From contig CAINWJ010000158.1 of assembly GCA_903854455.1 (NCBI GenBank), positions 1 to 15,704 on the forward strand: a stretch of DNA of 15,704 nt, read 5' to 3'. Shown here piece by piece: positions 1 to 7,144 of the stretch (position 1 is the stretch's first letter; each line of letters opens with the position of its first letter). The notes beneath the pieces are model-generated. The model made no database searches, was not told the DNA's origin, and worked only from the letters and a program-made list of their open reading frames with translations. The position numbers were made by a program, and so were the translations under genes. This stretch comes from Candidatus Peribacteria bacterium. GTDB taxonomy: Bacteria > Patescibacteriota > Gracilibacteria > Peribacterales > Peribacteraceae.

Positions 1-1810
1 CGAACACCGCAAAATCCGCGATGTTGACATGTTGATCAGCGAAACATTTGGCAATGTTGTAGATCATGCCAGGCACGTCGTGTGCGTAGACTTCCAGCTT
101 CATCACGAGGGCATTCTTATCCTGCACGCGAGTATGCGGAAGTAACCCTAGGAAACGAAGAATATGCTGCAAAAACGTCGGCGCATCCAGGATGGACCGA
201 TACGTCTCCGCCGCCTTAGCTACTCCGAGCTGCCCCGCGCCAATTCTACGGAGAGCTTCGTTAAAGGAAGGAATGCCCAGAGCTGCCGTGAAACGGCGTT
301 GCGTCGCTTCACGATAGAACAGCCACCAAAGAGGCAAGCGCCACTTCCCGATTTCGGATATCAGGAGTGATCTGCCTGCCTTGCGTTGCGACTCCTCGGG
401 CAACTCGGCCAGCTCCTGCCTGATGGCTTTCTTGGCATCCGGCAAACGAACCTGTTCGGACCACATGACCCGACGATCCAGTGCCGTATCACCCCCTTCA
501 AACAGAAGTAGCTCAACAGTATCACCACCTTTGAGCTCATGCGTCGGCTCGTACGGATGACCGTTGACCTGCACACCTTTGAGTGACGTGAGGTAATCGG
601 GATTCATGAAGAAAGCAAAATCGACTCCGGTGGCACCTTTGGGAAGCGCAATGATCTCGCCACCAGTCGTGAACACATTGATCCGCTCCAGTACGACATT
701 CTTCACATCTGTAATGAACTGATCCCGGTCGAAGGGCGTACTGCTGAGCGAGGACAGTGCGGACATGATGTCCATACCTCCCCGCTGTTTCCATGCGGTC
801 GCCATCCTTCTGGTCGAAAACCGGTGCATATCCTCGGTCTGGATGCGCAGCCGGAGCTCATGATTGCGGGAGAGAAAAATAGTCGTATGTAGTGCCCTGT
901 AACCGCTGGGCTGGGGAGCATTGATGAAATCCCTGAAGGAAAGGGAGCGCATGGGATAGCGCATGTGCACCTCGCCAAGAACGCGATAACACATCCGGGG
1001 ATCCGACGACTCAGCGATCACGATGCTGACGGAATCGATCTGGCTGGTCTGCTTCAATCTTTCACGATCGTGGTACAGACGTTGAAATAGTTCGTAATCC
1101 GTCATCGAGACAAGTGACGGCTGGACGCGCTTCTCGGTCAGGCGATTGAATTCCTCCACAAACCGCTCACGCTCAGGCTGGAGTCTTGCACGAATCTCCG
1201 CGATGGCGTCGTGCCATACCTTGCTCTCCTCAGGAAACGCGATGGGGAAACAGACCTGCTCCATCTCGCGCTTCCACTCCCACAGTCCCAGTGTTCGTGA
1301 AAACGGAACGTAGATATCGAGCGTCTCCCGCGCGATGCGCTGCTGCTTATCAGGTCTGAGCGGTCCGAGCGTCTCCACGTTGTGCAAACGATCAGCCATC
1401 TTGATGGTAAGGACGCGGATGTCCTCACTGGCAACGAGGAGCATTTTGCGCAGTGATGCGACCTGGCGGAGGGATGGGTCCCCTTCATGGGCCACTCGTC
1501 CAAGCTTCGTAACACCATCGACCAATTTCGCCACTGTATCTCCGAAACGATCACCGATGTCGCCCAATGTGGCGACTCCATCTTCCACAACGTCATGGAG
1601 CAGTGCCGCCGCCAGAACCTGTGCACCAGCTTCCAGATGCGTCAGACGCAGTGCAACCGAGACAGGATGCATGATGTATTCCTCACCGGAAGCACGTGTC
1701 TGACCCTTGTGCCACTGCTCCGCCGCATCCAGTGCATCCTCGACCAACGCACGATCCTGGTCGGACAAATAGTGAATGGACGCCAGAAAAATGGAGTGGA
1801 GCTCGTTCAC
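1..1810 (-). CDS. RelA/SpoT homologue (RSH), probably (p)ppGpp hydrolase only; C-terminus cut by window edge
   Basis: My reading of the minus strand gives one continuous frame of 603 residues from a GTG at 1810 to the window edge. The order is: HD hydrolase domain (about 20-170), RelA/SpoT synthetase-like domain (about 200-345), TGS domain (about 375-437), a helical region, and the start of an ACT domain (from about 567). HD residues expected for Mn-dependent ppGpp hydrolysis are present: R39, H48 in MHP, HDVVED at 72-77, and D140 in MADRLHN. The synthetase half still aligns around SGYRALHTT (302-310). However, the usual E-x-Q of the EIQIRT motif reads R-L-R (320-322), the Asn before GY is Ser, and the GRxKxxYS loop is not recognisable. 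I infer a degrading, SpoT-like enzyme with a dead synthetase. GTG is chosen because the first in-frame Met (47) lies inside the HD domain and an extended -10 sits 9 bases upstream. It is divergent from ileS. Family assignment is firm; the loss of synthesis is an inference. Confidence 0.9.
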   Translation of the reverse strand, partial: MNELHSIFLASIHYLSDQDRALVEDALDAAEQWHKGQTRASGEEYIMHPVSVALRLTHLEAGAQVLAAALLHDVVEDGVATLGDIGDRFGDTVAKLVDGVTKLGRVAHEGDPSLRQVASLRKMLLVASEDIRVLTIKMADRLHNVETLGPLRPDKQQRIARETLDIYVPFSRTLGLWEWKREMEQVCFPIAFPEESKVWHDAIAEIRARLQPERERFVEEFNRLTEKRVQPSLVSMTDYELFQRLYHDRERLKQTSQIDSVSIVIAESSDPRMCYRVLGEVHMRYPMRSLSFRDFINAPQPSGYRALHTTIFLSRNHELRLRIQTEDMHRFSTRRMATAWKQRGGMDIMSALSSLSSTPFDRDQFITDVKNVVLERINVFTTGGEIIALPKGATGVDFAFFMNPDYLTSLKGVQVNGHPYEPTHELKGGDTVELLLFEGGDTALDRRVMWSEQVRLPDAKKAIRQELAELPEESQRKAGRSLLISEIGKWRLPLWWLFYREATQRRFTAALGIPSFNEALRRIGAGQLGVAKAAETYRSILDAPTFLQHILRFLGLLPHTRVQDKNALVMKLEVYAHDVPGMIYNIAKCFADQHVNIADFAVF

Positions 1811-1819
1811 AGAACGTGG

Positions 1820-1828
1820 AGTGTAGCA
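1820..1828 (-). promoter_or_regulatory. Extended -10 promoter of the RSH gene
   Basis: The minus strand reads TGCTACACT, matching TGnTAnnnT. It ends 9 bases before the GTG start and no good -35 is visible. Transcription would begin a few bases before GTG, giving a near-leaderless mRNA. No Shine-Dalgarno sequence fits in the gap. Confidence 0.5.
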
Positions 1829-1880
1829 TGCTGTAACTTCTGCCGCATCCGAATCCCCTGCAGAACACAAGGAATTTCGC

Positions 1881-1886
1881 TATGCT
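1881..1886 (+). promoter_or_regulatory. -10 element of ileS, leaderless geometry
   Basis: TATGCT ends 6 bases before the ileS ATG, so the expected transcription start falls at or next to the A of ATG. The -35 is weak and no Shine-Dalgarno sequence is present. The divergent RSH promoter lies about 55 bases away, so both genes share an intergenic region of about 80 bp. Confidence 0.45.
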
Positions 1887-1892
1887 GCAGCC

Positions 1893-4800
1893 ATGTTCGA
1901 CTCCGTTGATCCAAAGCAGAGCTTCCCCGACCTGGAACTGGGAATCCTCAAATACTGGCGTGAGGAAGACACCTTCAAGCGCTCCATGCACCGGCGCGAG
2001 AAGGGCGAGGTGTTCAGCTTCTACGACGGACCGCCGTTCGCCACCGGTCTCCCCCACTACGGTCACATCCTCGCCGGAACCATCAAGGACGTCATCCCGC
2101 GCTACCAGACCATGCGCGGCAAGTACGTGAAACGCCGGTTCGGCTGGGACTGCCACGGACTGCCGGTGGAGAATGAGATCGAGAAGGAGAAGGGGCTCAC
2201 ATCGAAGAAGGACATCGAGTGCATGGGCATCGGCTGCTTCAATAACCTCTGCCGCACCGCCGTCCAGCGGTACACCAAAGAATGGCGATCGACTGTCGAG
2301 CGACTTGGGAGATTCGTGGACATGGACTGGGACTACCGGACCATGGACGCCGATTACATGGAATCCATCTGGTGGGTATTCAAGCAGCTGCATGCGCAAA
2401 AGCTGATCTATGAAGGCAGGAAGGCCATGCACATCTGCCCACGATGCGTCACGCCGCTCAGTAACTTCGAAGTTACCCAGGGGTACAAGGATGTAGATGA
2501 CCTGGCAGTGACGTGGAAATTTGAACTCGAGGAAACCAAGGATTTCAAGGAAACCAAAGAAACCAAGGAGTCCAACGAAAAGATGCGGACATTCGTCCTC
2601 GCCTGGACGACGACGCCGTGGAGCACGCTCTCCACGATGGGTCTGTCCATCAAACCGGATGCAACCTACGTGAAGATCCGCACCGGCAAAGAGTGCATTG
2701 TTGTCGCGAAAGATCGCGTCGCGGACATCATGAAAGGCATGAAGGAATTTGAGATCGTCGAAGAATTCCCGGGATCGAAGCTCGTCGGTGCAACCTACAC
2801 ACACATCGCGCCGTGGTACGCGGACGTTCCGGATATCAAAGCCAATACGAATGTCTATCACATCTTCGCGGGCGACTACGTCGAGACATCGGAAGGAACG
2901 GGCATCGTCACGATCAACGGCTCTTACGGTGAAGTGGACATGGAAGCGGCGAAGAAGAACGGTCTACCTATCCTCATGGACGTCGACATGGATGGTCGAT
3001 TCAATAAATTTGCAGGCAAGTATGCCGGCATGGAAGTGAAGGAGGCACAGAAAAAAATCGTGGAAGATATGAAGAAAGCAGGTCTGGTCTGGCGCAAGGA
3101 ATCCTACAGACACAGCTACCCGCACTGCTGGCGGTGTGATACGCCGCTCCTTAACTACGCCACCAGCTCGTGGTTCGTGGCGGTGGAGAAGATCAAGGAG
3201 ACGATGCTCAAGTCCAATGCGAAGACCGAGTGGGTGCCAAGTCACCTGCGTGACGGACGGTTCGGGAAATGGCTGGAAGGTGCGCGCGACTGGGCGATCT
3301 CCCGCAATCGGTTCTGGGGAACGCCGCTGCCAATCTGGCGTAATACCGTCACCGGCGAGATTGAGGTCATCGGCAGCCGCGATGAGCTGATGGCGAAGGC
3401 GCCGACACGCTTCACGAAAATCTTCATCTCGCGCCATGCGGAGAGCCAGGGCAACGTGGACAAAATCTACCAGTGCAAAGAACCGTCGACACCACTCACG
3501 GATACAGGCGAGAAACAGGCGGCGGCGCTGGGGAGCCGTGTAAAGGAACAGACGACCGAACTGCAAATCAAGACGATCTACTGCTCACCGCTGCGACGGA
3601 CGCGTGAAACCGCTGAGGCAATCGCCAAAGCAACGGGTGCGACGGTCATCATCGATGAACGCCTCCGCGAAGTCGACTTCGGCGAGTACGAAGGCAAGCA
3701 CGTGGATTTCGATGACCTCACCTTCGTCCGTGAACGCAGAGCGCACAAGCTGGACAAGGGACAGGTAGAGAGCATCTACCACTTCCAGGGCATGGAGACG
3801 TGGGCGGATGTCGGCAGACGCGTGGAATCGTTCCTCAAAGAAATCCTGCCGAAGCACCGTGGTGAAGCCATTTCCATCGTCACGCACGCCGACCCGATCA
3901 TGAACATCGTGCACTTCTTCACGGGACAGGACCCCAATAAGATCGTCCATCAGCCGTATCCGGGCCTGGCGTCACTACGAACCTTCTACTGGGATCATGA
4001 GCGCAGCGCGCAGATGGATCTGCACAAAGAAACAGTTGACGGGATTGTATGGAAAAACAGTGAACAGTTAACTGTTAACAGTTCACAGTTAACAGAGGTG
4101 ACATTGGTACGTCATGGAGAGACTGAATTGAACAAGCAGCGGCTATTGCAGGGATCGGAGATCGACATGCCGCTCAATGCGACCGGAAAGAAGCAGGCGA
4201 AGGAAACGGGTATTGCGCTCAAAGGTCAGCCGTTCGACGCCATTCTCTCCTCCGACCTCAAGCGGGCGGTGGATACCGCCAAGTTCATTGCGAAGGAAAC
4301 TGGAATCCCGTACAGCGGAGCAAATGTCCTGCTGCGCGAACGTAATGTCGGCAAATGGTCCAATCAACCGGTGGATGAGATCAGGAAAATCCTGAATGAT
4401 CCGAGCAGCCGCGGCATCTGCTTCACGCGCGCCACCCCGCCGGACGGTGAACCGTTCGAGCAGTTCGTCAACCGCGCACGTCTGCTCCATGATTTCCTGC
4501 TCAAGGAGTACGCCGGAAAACGGGTGGTGATCGTTGGACACAATGGCATCCTGCAAGCATTCAAAATGGTAGCCAGCGGACTCTCATATAACGACATGCC
4601 AATGACACGCCTGCAGAATGCGAAACCCGAACAACTCACGATCCGGCCGCAGCTCCGGAGAATCGACGAAGTGCTGGACTGCTGGTTTGAGTCGGGATCG
4701 ATGCCCTATGCGCAGGATCACTTCCCATTTGAAATCAAATCCGATAGTCCGGTCGGCTTCCCGGCAGACTTCATCGCGGAAGGTCTGGATCAGACACGCG

Positions 4801-6206
4801 GCTGGTTCTACACGCTCACGGTACTCTCCAGCGCGCTCTTCAAATGTCCGGCATTCAAGAACTGCGTCGTCAACGGCATCGTGCTGGCGGAAGACGGCAA
4901 GAAAATGAGCAAGCGCCTCAAGAACTATCCCGAGCCGACCGAGGTAGTGAAGAAACACGGCGCGGATGCGGTCCGATTCGCGCTGATGGCGTCACCGGCT
5001 GTGCGCGGCGAAGATCTGCGGTTCTCCGAGAAACTGGTCGAGGAAACGGTTCGGTCCGTCCTCCTGCCGCTCTGGAACACGTACCGACTCTTCGTGACGT
5101 ACGCCAACGCGGCTAACTGGAAACCGTCACTCGACTTCTCGCTCAAGAATGCCAAATCCACAAACCAGCTCGACCGCTGGATCATCCTGAAGACACAGGA
5201 ACTGGTGAACAATATGACAACGGAACTCGATGGATATGATCTCTCCGCCACCTGCGCGCACCTGGCGAGTTCCATCGATGATCTGACCAACTGGTATGTC
5301 CGGTTGAGCCGGAGGAGATTTGCAGCCAAACAAGCGGATAATTCACAAGCGGATGCCTTGGATACACTGTACCGGGTTCTGATTGCTAACTGCCAGCTGC
5401 TCGCCCCCTTCTGCCCATTCATCGCCGAAGCGATCTACCTGAACCTGGTCGAGGAAGACCACGGCAGCATCCACTTCACCGACTGGCCGGTGTCCGTCGA
5501 CATTAATGAGGACGATCAGAAACTGTTCCAGCTGATGGACTCAACACGCCAGATCGTGAGTCTCGGTCTTTCTCTGCGATCGGATGCCAAGATCCGCGTT
5601 CGTCAGTCGCTGCAATCCGTCACGTTCGCACTGCCGCCAGCCGATACCGTCGGCGTCGTCACGGATCTGATCAAAGAGGAACTGAACGTGAAGCAGGTCA
5701 TCCGCACAACGGATGCCTCCGCGCTGGCATCATCGATCGTGCAGGTCGATGCGCGCAAAGTCGGTCCGCGCCTCGGCAAGAAAGTGCAGGAGGTCATCAA
5801 AGCCGGAAAGGAAGGCAAATTCGAGGAGAAGGACGGCGCCATCATCATCCTGGGTGAGACGCTAAAGCCCGAGGAAGCCAAGATCATCCACCAGAGTAAG
5901 GAAGGGCAGACCGTCGCGGCGAACCGAGGCATCGTGGTCACGCTGGATACGACGATGACGGACACACTCAAGTCCGAAGCGACCGCACGCGAGCTGATTC
6001 ATGCCATCCAGGTTCTGCGCAAGGATGCCGGTCTGGAATTCACCGACACCATCAAGCTGACCATCCAAGGTGCGGCTGCCGTCCTGGAAAAACACGGAGC
6101 CATGATCGCGGAGGAGACCCGTGCGGAACTCACCGACAATGCTGGCAAGAAGGAAACCGTGACCATCGATGGTGAGGAGATGGTGATACGGTTTGAGAAA
6201 AAGTGA
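1893..6206 (+). CDS. ileS: Isoleucyl-tRNA synthetase with two histidine-phosphatase domains inserted in its catalytic core
   Basis: This enzyme charges tRNA-Ile with isoleucine in the cytoplasm. Of its 1437 residues, about 1030 are ordinary IleRS of the eukaryote/archaeal-like type. The HIGH motif appears as HYGH (55-58), the CP1 editing domain spans about 180-400, and YPHCWRCDTPL follows at 409-419. RNRFWGTPLPIW is at 471-482, CWFESGSMPYA at 930-940, KMSKR at 1004-1008, then the anticodon-binding region. Residues about 508-908 are foreign to the family and form two histidine-phosphatase domains. Domain 1 (about 508-705) has RHA 514-516, the SPLRRTRET segment 565-573, E593 and H665. Domain 2 (about 735-908) has RHG 740-742, R791, E816 and H883. 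Both look catalytically complete. The linker SEQLTVNSSQLT comes from an AT-rich repeat. In the editing site, positions matching E. coli N250 and H333 are Thr, while the D342 equivalent (D349) is kept. Start chosen: ATG 6 bases after a -10. The frame is unbroken. The identity of each part is certain; the role of the phosphatases is unknown. Confidence 0.97.
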   Translation: MFDSVDPKQSFPDLELGILKYWREEDTFKRSMHRREKGEVFSFYDGPPFATGLPHYGHILAGTIKDVIPRYQTMRGKYVKRRFGWDCHGLPVENEIEKEKGLTSKKDIECMGIGCFNNLCRTAVQRYTKEWRSTVERLGRFVDMDWDYRTMDADYMESIWWVFKQLHAQKLIYEGRKAMHICPRCVTPLSNFEVTQGYKDVDDLAVTWKFELEETKDFKETKETKESNEKMRTFVLAWTTTPWSTLSTMGLSIKPDATYVKIRTGKECIVVAKDRVADIMKGMKEFEIVEEFPGSKLVGATYTHIAPWYADVPDIKANTNVYHIFAGDYVETSEGTGIVTINGSYGEVDMEAAKKNGLPILMDVDMDGRFNKFAGKYAGMEVKEAQKKIVEDMKKAGLVWRKESYRHSYPHCWRCDTPLLNYATSSWFVAVEKIKETMLKSNAKTEWVPSHLRDGRFGKWLEGARDWAISRNRFWGTPLPIWRNTVTGEIEVIGSRDELMAKAPTRFTKIFISRHAESQGNVDKIYQCKEPSTPLTDTGEKQAAALGSRVKEQTTELQIKTIYCSPLRRTRETAEAIAKATGATVIIDERLREVDFGEYEGKHVDFDDLTFVRERRAHKLDKGQVESIYHFQGMETWADVGRRVESFLKEILPKHRGEAISIVTHADPIMNIVHFFTGQDPNKIVHQPYPGLASLRTFYWDHERSAQMDLHKETVDGIVWKNSEQLTVNSSQLTEVTLVRHGETELNKQRLLQGSEIDMPLNATGKKQAKETGIALKGQPFDAILSSDLKRAVDTAKFIAKETGIPYSGANVLLRERNVGKWSNQPVDEIRKILNDPSSRGICFTRATPPDGEPFEQFVNRARLLHDFLLKEYAGKRVVIVGHNGILQAFKMVASGLSYNDMPMTRLQNAKPEQLTIRPQLRRIDEVLDCWFESGSMPYAQDHFPFEIKSDSPVGFPADFIAEGLDQTRGWFYTLTVLSSALFKCPAFKNCVVNGIVLAEDGKKMSKRLKNYPEPTEVVKKHGADAVRFALMASPAVRGEDLRFSEKLVEETVRSVLLPLWNTYRLFVTYANAANWKPSLDFSLKNAKSTNQLDRWIILKTQELVNNMTTELDGYDLSATCAHLASSIDDLTNWYVRLSRRRFAAKQADNSQADALDTLYRVLIANCQLLAPFCPFIAEAIYLNLVEEDHGSIHFTDWPVSVDINEDDQKLFQLMDSTRQIVSLGLSLRSDAKIRVRQSLQSVTFALPPADTVGVVTDLIKEELNVKQVIRTTDASALASSIVQVDARKVGPRLGKKVQEVIKAGKEGKFEEKDGAIIILGETLKPEEAKIIHQSKEGQTVAANRGIVVTLDTTMTDTLKSEATARELIHAIQVLRKDAGLEFTDTIKLTIQGAAAVLEKHGAMIAEETRAELTDNAGKKETVTIDGEEMVIRFEKK
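2532..2567 (+). repeat. GAAACCAAG-type repeats inside the IleRS editing domain
   Basis: Three near-copies of GAAACCAAG/A lie in frame and encode an ETKDFKETKETKE stretch (residues about 214-226) in CP1. The same motif in decayed form occurs in the intergenic DNA at 6639-6668. I read this as a dispersed short repeat that has expanded inside a surface loop. Confidence 0.6.
4056..4094 (+). repeat. AACAGTTAAC-type repeat forming the linker between the two phosphatase domains
   Basis: Alternating AACAGTT/AACTGTT units make a nearly palindromic AT-rich tract. It is translated in frame as NSEQLTVNSSQLT, directly before the second phosphatase domain. The composition is unlike the flanking GC-rich coding sequence and resembles intergenic slippage repeats. 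It marks the join between the two inserted domains. Confidence 0.6.
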
Positions 6207-6208
6207 GC

Positions 6209-6246
6209 TTTACAATTGTAAATTGAAAAAGGAAAATTGAAAATTC
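6209..6246 (+). repeat. AT-rich spacer with palindrome and AATTGAAAA repeats
   Basis: The gap between ileS and the next gene holds the perfect palindrome TTTACAATTGTAAA (6209-6222), followed by three copies of AATTGAAAA-like units. No U-tract follows, so it is unlikely to be a strong terminator. It is probably a dispersed spacer repeat, and the two genes may be co-transcribed. Confidence 0.5.
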
Positions 6247-6250
6247 CCTT

Positions 6251-6631
6251 ATGATCTCCTCTCCTGCGGTCCGTCTGGCCATTCGTGCGCTCTGCAACAT
6301 CCTGCTCATCTTTGGAATGAATCTCTATCTGCCGCAGTACATCGCGGTGTTCGGCGGTATCCCTGCCTACATCATCATCGGGTGTCTGCTGACACTTGGA
6401 AACCTGTTCCTGCGACCACTCCTCGATATCGTCACGTTCCCCTTCCATCTGCTGTTCACTCTGGCGACGACGATCATCGTGAACGGTCTCTTCCTGTGGA
6501 TCGTCTACCAGATCGTCCTGATGATGGACCCGGGCATCGTCTCACTCGCCATCGTGGGCGGACTCACCGGCTGGATCGTCGTGAGCGGAGTGATGGGTGC
6601 CGGGAACTGGGTGATGAAGCATGTGGTGTGA
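6251..6631 (+). CDS. Small four-helix membrane protein, phage holin superfamily IV / YvlD-like (PF04020)
   Basis: This 126-residue integral membrane protein has about four hydrophobic segments (roughly 8-28, 32-52, 60-86 and 95-120). The segment TLGNLFLRPLLDIVTFPFH, followed by an N-G-L-F-L-W-I run, matches the conserved core of the YvlD/holin-IV family, which typically runs N-x-LIRPxLxLLTLPxx. The length suits the family (about 110-130). The family is named after a phage holin, but chromosomal members are common, their function is unknown, and nothing nearby suggests a prophage. It starts 44 bases after the ileS stop on the same strand with no convincing promoter or Shine-Dalgarno site, so an operon with ileS is likely. 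Confidence 0.8.
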   Translation: MISSPAVRLAIRALCNILLIFGMNLYLPQYIAVFGGIPAYIIIGCLLTLGNLFLRPLLDIVTFPFHLLFTLATTIIVNGLFLWIVYQIVLMMDPGIVSLAIVGGLTGWIVVSGVMGAGNWVMKHVV

Positions 6632-6638
6632 TGATGTG

Positions 6639-6668
6639 AGGAAACCTAAATAACCAAAGAAACCGAAG
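6639..6668 (+). repeat. Intergenic AAACC/AAAGAAACC short repeat
   Basis: The sequence AGGAAACCTAAATAACCAAA followed by GAAACCGAAG carries three diverged copies of the AAACCNAA unit seen inside ileS at 2532-2567. It fills the gap between the membrane-protein gene and the ssrA promoter. Confidence 0.45.
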
Positions 6669-6684
6669 ATCAGAGATCATTTCG

Positions 6685-6693
6685 TGTTATAAT
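6685..6693 (+). promoter_or_regulatory. Extended -10 promoter of ssrA
   Basis: TGTTATAAT is a perfect consensus extended -10 (TG-n-TATAAT). The -35 position shows no TTGACA. Transcription should begin near 6700, giving a short 5' leader of about 20 bases that RNase P would remove to make the mature tmRNA 5' end. Confidence 0.75.
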
Positions 6694-6719
6694 GAGAACT
6701 CGCCGCTCTCTCACACCAT

Positions 6720-7122
6720 GGGGATGACAGGCTTTCGACAGCGTGACAATGCGTCGACTGCGTCTCGATCCGGGATTGCTCTGGTTCCCGTTACCCACTT
6801 GGAGCACACAATATCTGCCAATTTCGCAGACACAGTCATTGGTCGCGCTATTGCAAAGATGAATGTCTTTGCACCGGCAATGGCCATGGCCTAAGGTTTG
6901 ATTCAGTTCGAACCACGTTTCCCCGTTGATCCTCGCTGGATGGGTGAAACGTCACTAGCGAGGTTGGATTCCGACTGACGTGACGGACTCCTGAATTTAG
7001 CGTCATCACTCTTGCCCTTTCTCTGTTCTTCTCTCAGGGGCCAAGAGAACTGAGAAGATCATGATCGTACTGACCGTCGGCGTACACGTTGGACCCGGGT
7101 TCGACTCCCGGCATCTCCACCA
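6720..7122 (+). ncRNA. ssrA: Transfer-messenger RNA (tmRNA)
   Basis: This RNA rescues stalled ribosomes by acting first as tRNA-Ala and then as an mRNA for a degradation tag. The 5' end GGGGATG pairs with CATCTCC near the 3' end over 7 bp with one G-U. A T-arm-like GGGTTCGACTCCC lies just before it, and CCA is encoded at 7120-7122. The early segment GACAGGCTTTCGACAG is typical of the tmRNA 5' domain. The length of 403 is within the family range and the order is one-piece, not permuted. An open tag frame lies at 6817-6894. A short terminator follows at once. The ends come from the acceptor pairing, so they should be accurate to a base or two. Confidence 0.95.
6817..6894 (+). other. tmRNA tag reading frame (25 codons plus TAA)
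   Basis: The resume codon is most likely GCC at 6817. The encoded peptide begins ANFADTVIG, has a basic middle (RAIAKMN) and ends VFAPAMAMA before TAA. Most bacterial tags are about 8-15 codons and end in ALAA or similar; this one is long and ends AMAMA. The frame was chosen because it is the one that ends in a small-hydrophobic tail directly followed by a stop. The exact resume codon could be one triplet off. Confidence 0.75.
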
Positions 7123-7123
7123 T

Positions 7124-7143
7124 TGGCTTCCTAAAGCCATTTT
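7124..7143 (+). terminator. Rho-independent terminator of ssrA
   Basis: Stem TGGCTT / AAGCCA with loop CCTA is followed by TTTT. It starts 2 bases after the encoded CCA and ends just short of the convergent gene's stop codon. Confidence 0.65.
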
Positions 7144-7144
7144 A

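Noticed and set aside
1..1810. RSH gene as a broken pseudogene, because only short pieces appear in other minus frames
   Set aside because: Reading the correct frame gives an uninterrupted HD-synthetase-TGS-ACT protein; the short pieces are shadows.
1683..2861. 392-residue minus-strand open frame across the RSH/ileS start region
   Set aside because: It lies antisense to the conserved IleRS N-terminus and overlaps the RSH start; its sequence has no recognisable family pattern and the opposite frame is certain.
1893..6206. IleRS as a frameshifted or chimeric assembly of separate genes
   Set aside because: One frame is open across all 1437 codons, the IleRS motifs resume at the expected point after the insertion, and codon use is steady apart from the short repeats. 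Only reads could exclude assembly error completely.
6251..6631. Holin-family gene as evidence of a prophage
   Set aside because: The family is common on chromosomes and no other phage gene, integrase or lysin is nearby.
7085..7122. A separate tRNA gene ending in CCA
   Set aside because: The T-arm and acceptor strand pair with 6720-6726 as the tRNA-like part of tmRNA; no anticodon arm of a standalone tRNA is present.
7095..7122. tmRNA 3' end as a prophage or island attachment site
   Set aside because: I see no second copy of the 3' end and no integrase gene in the window, so integration remains only a possibility.
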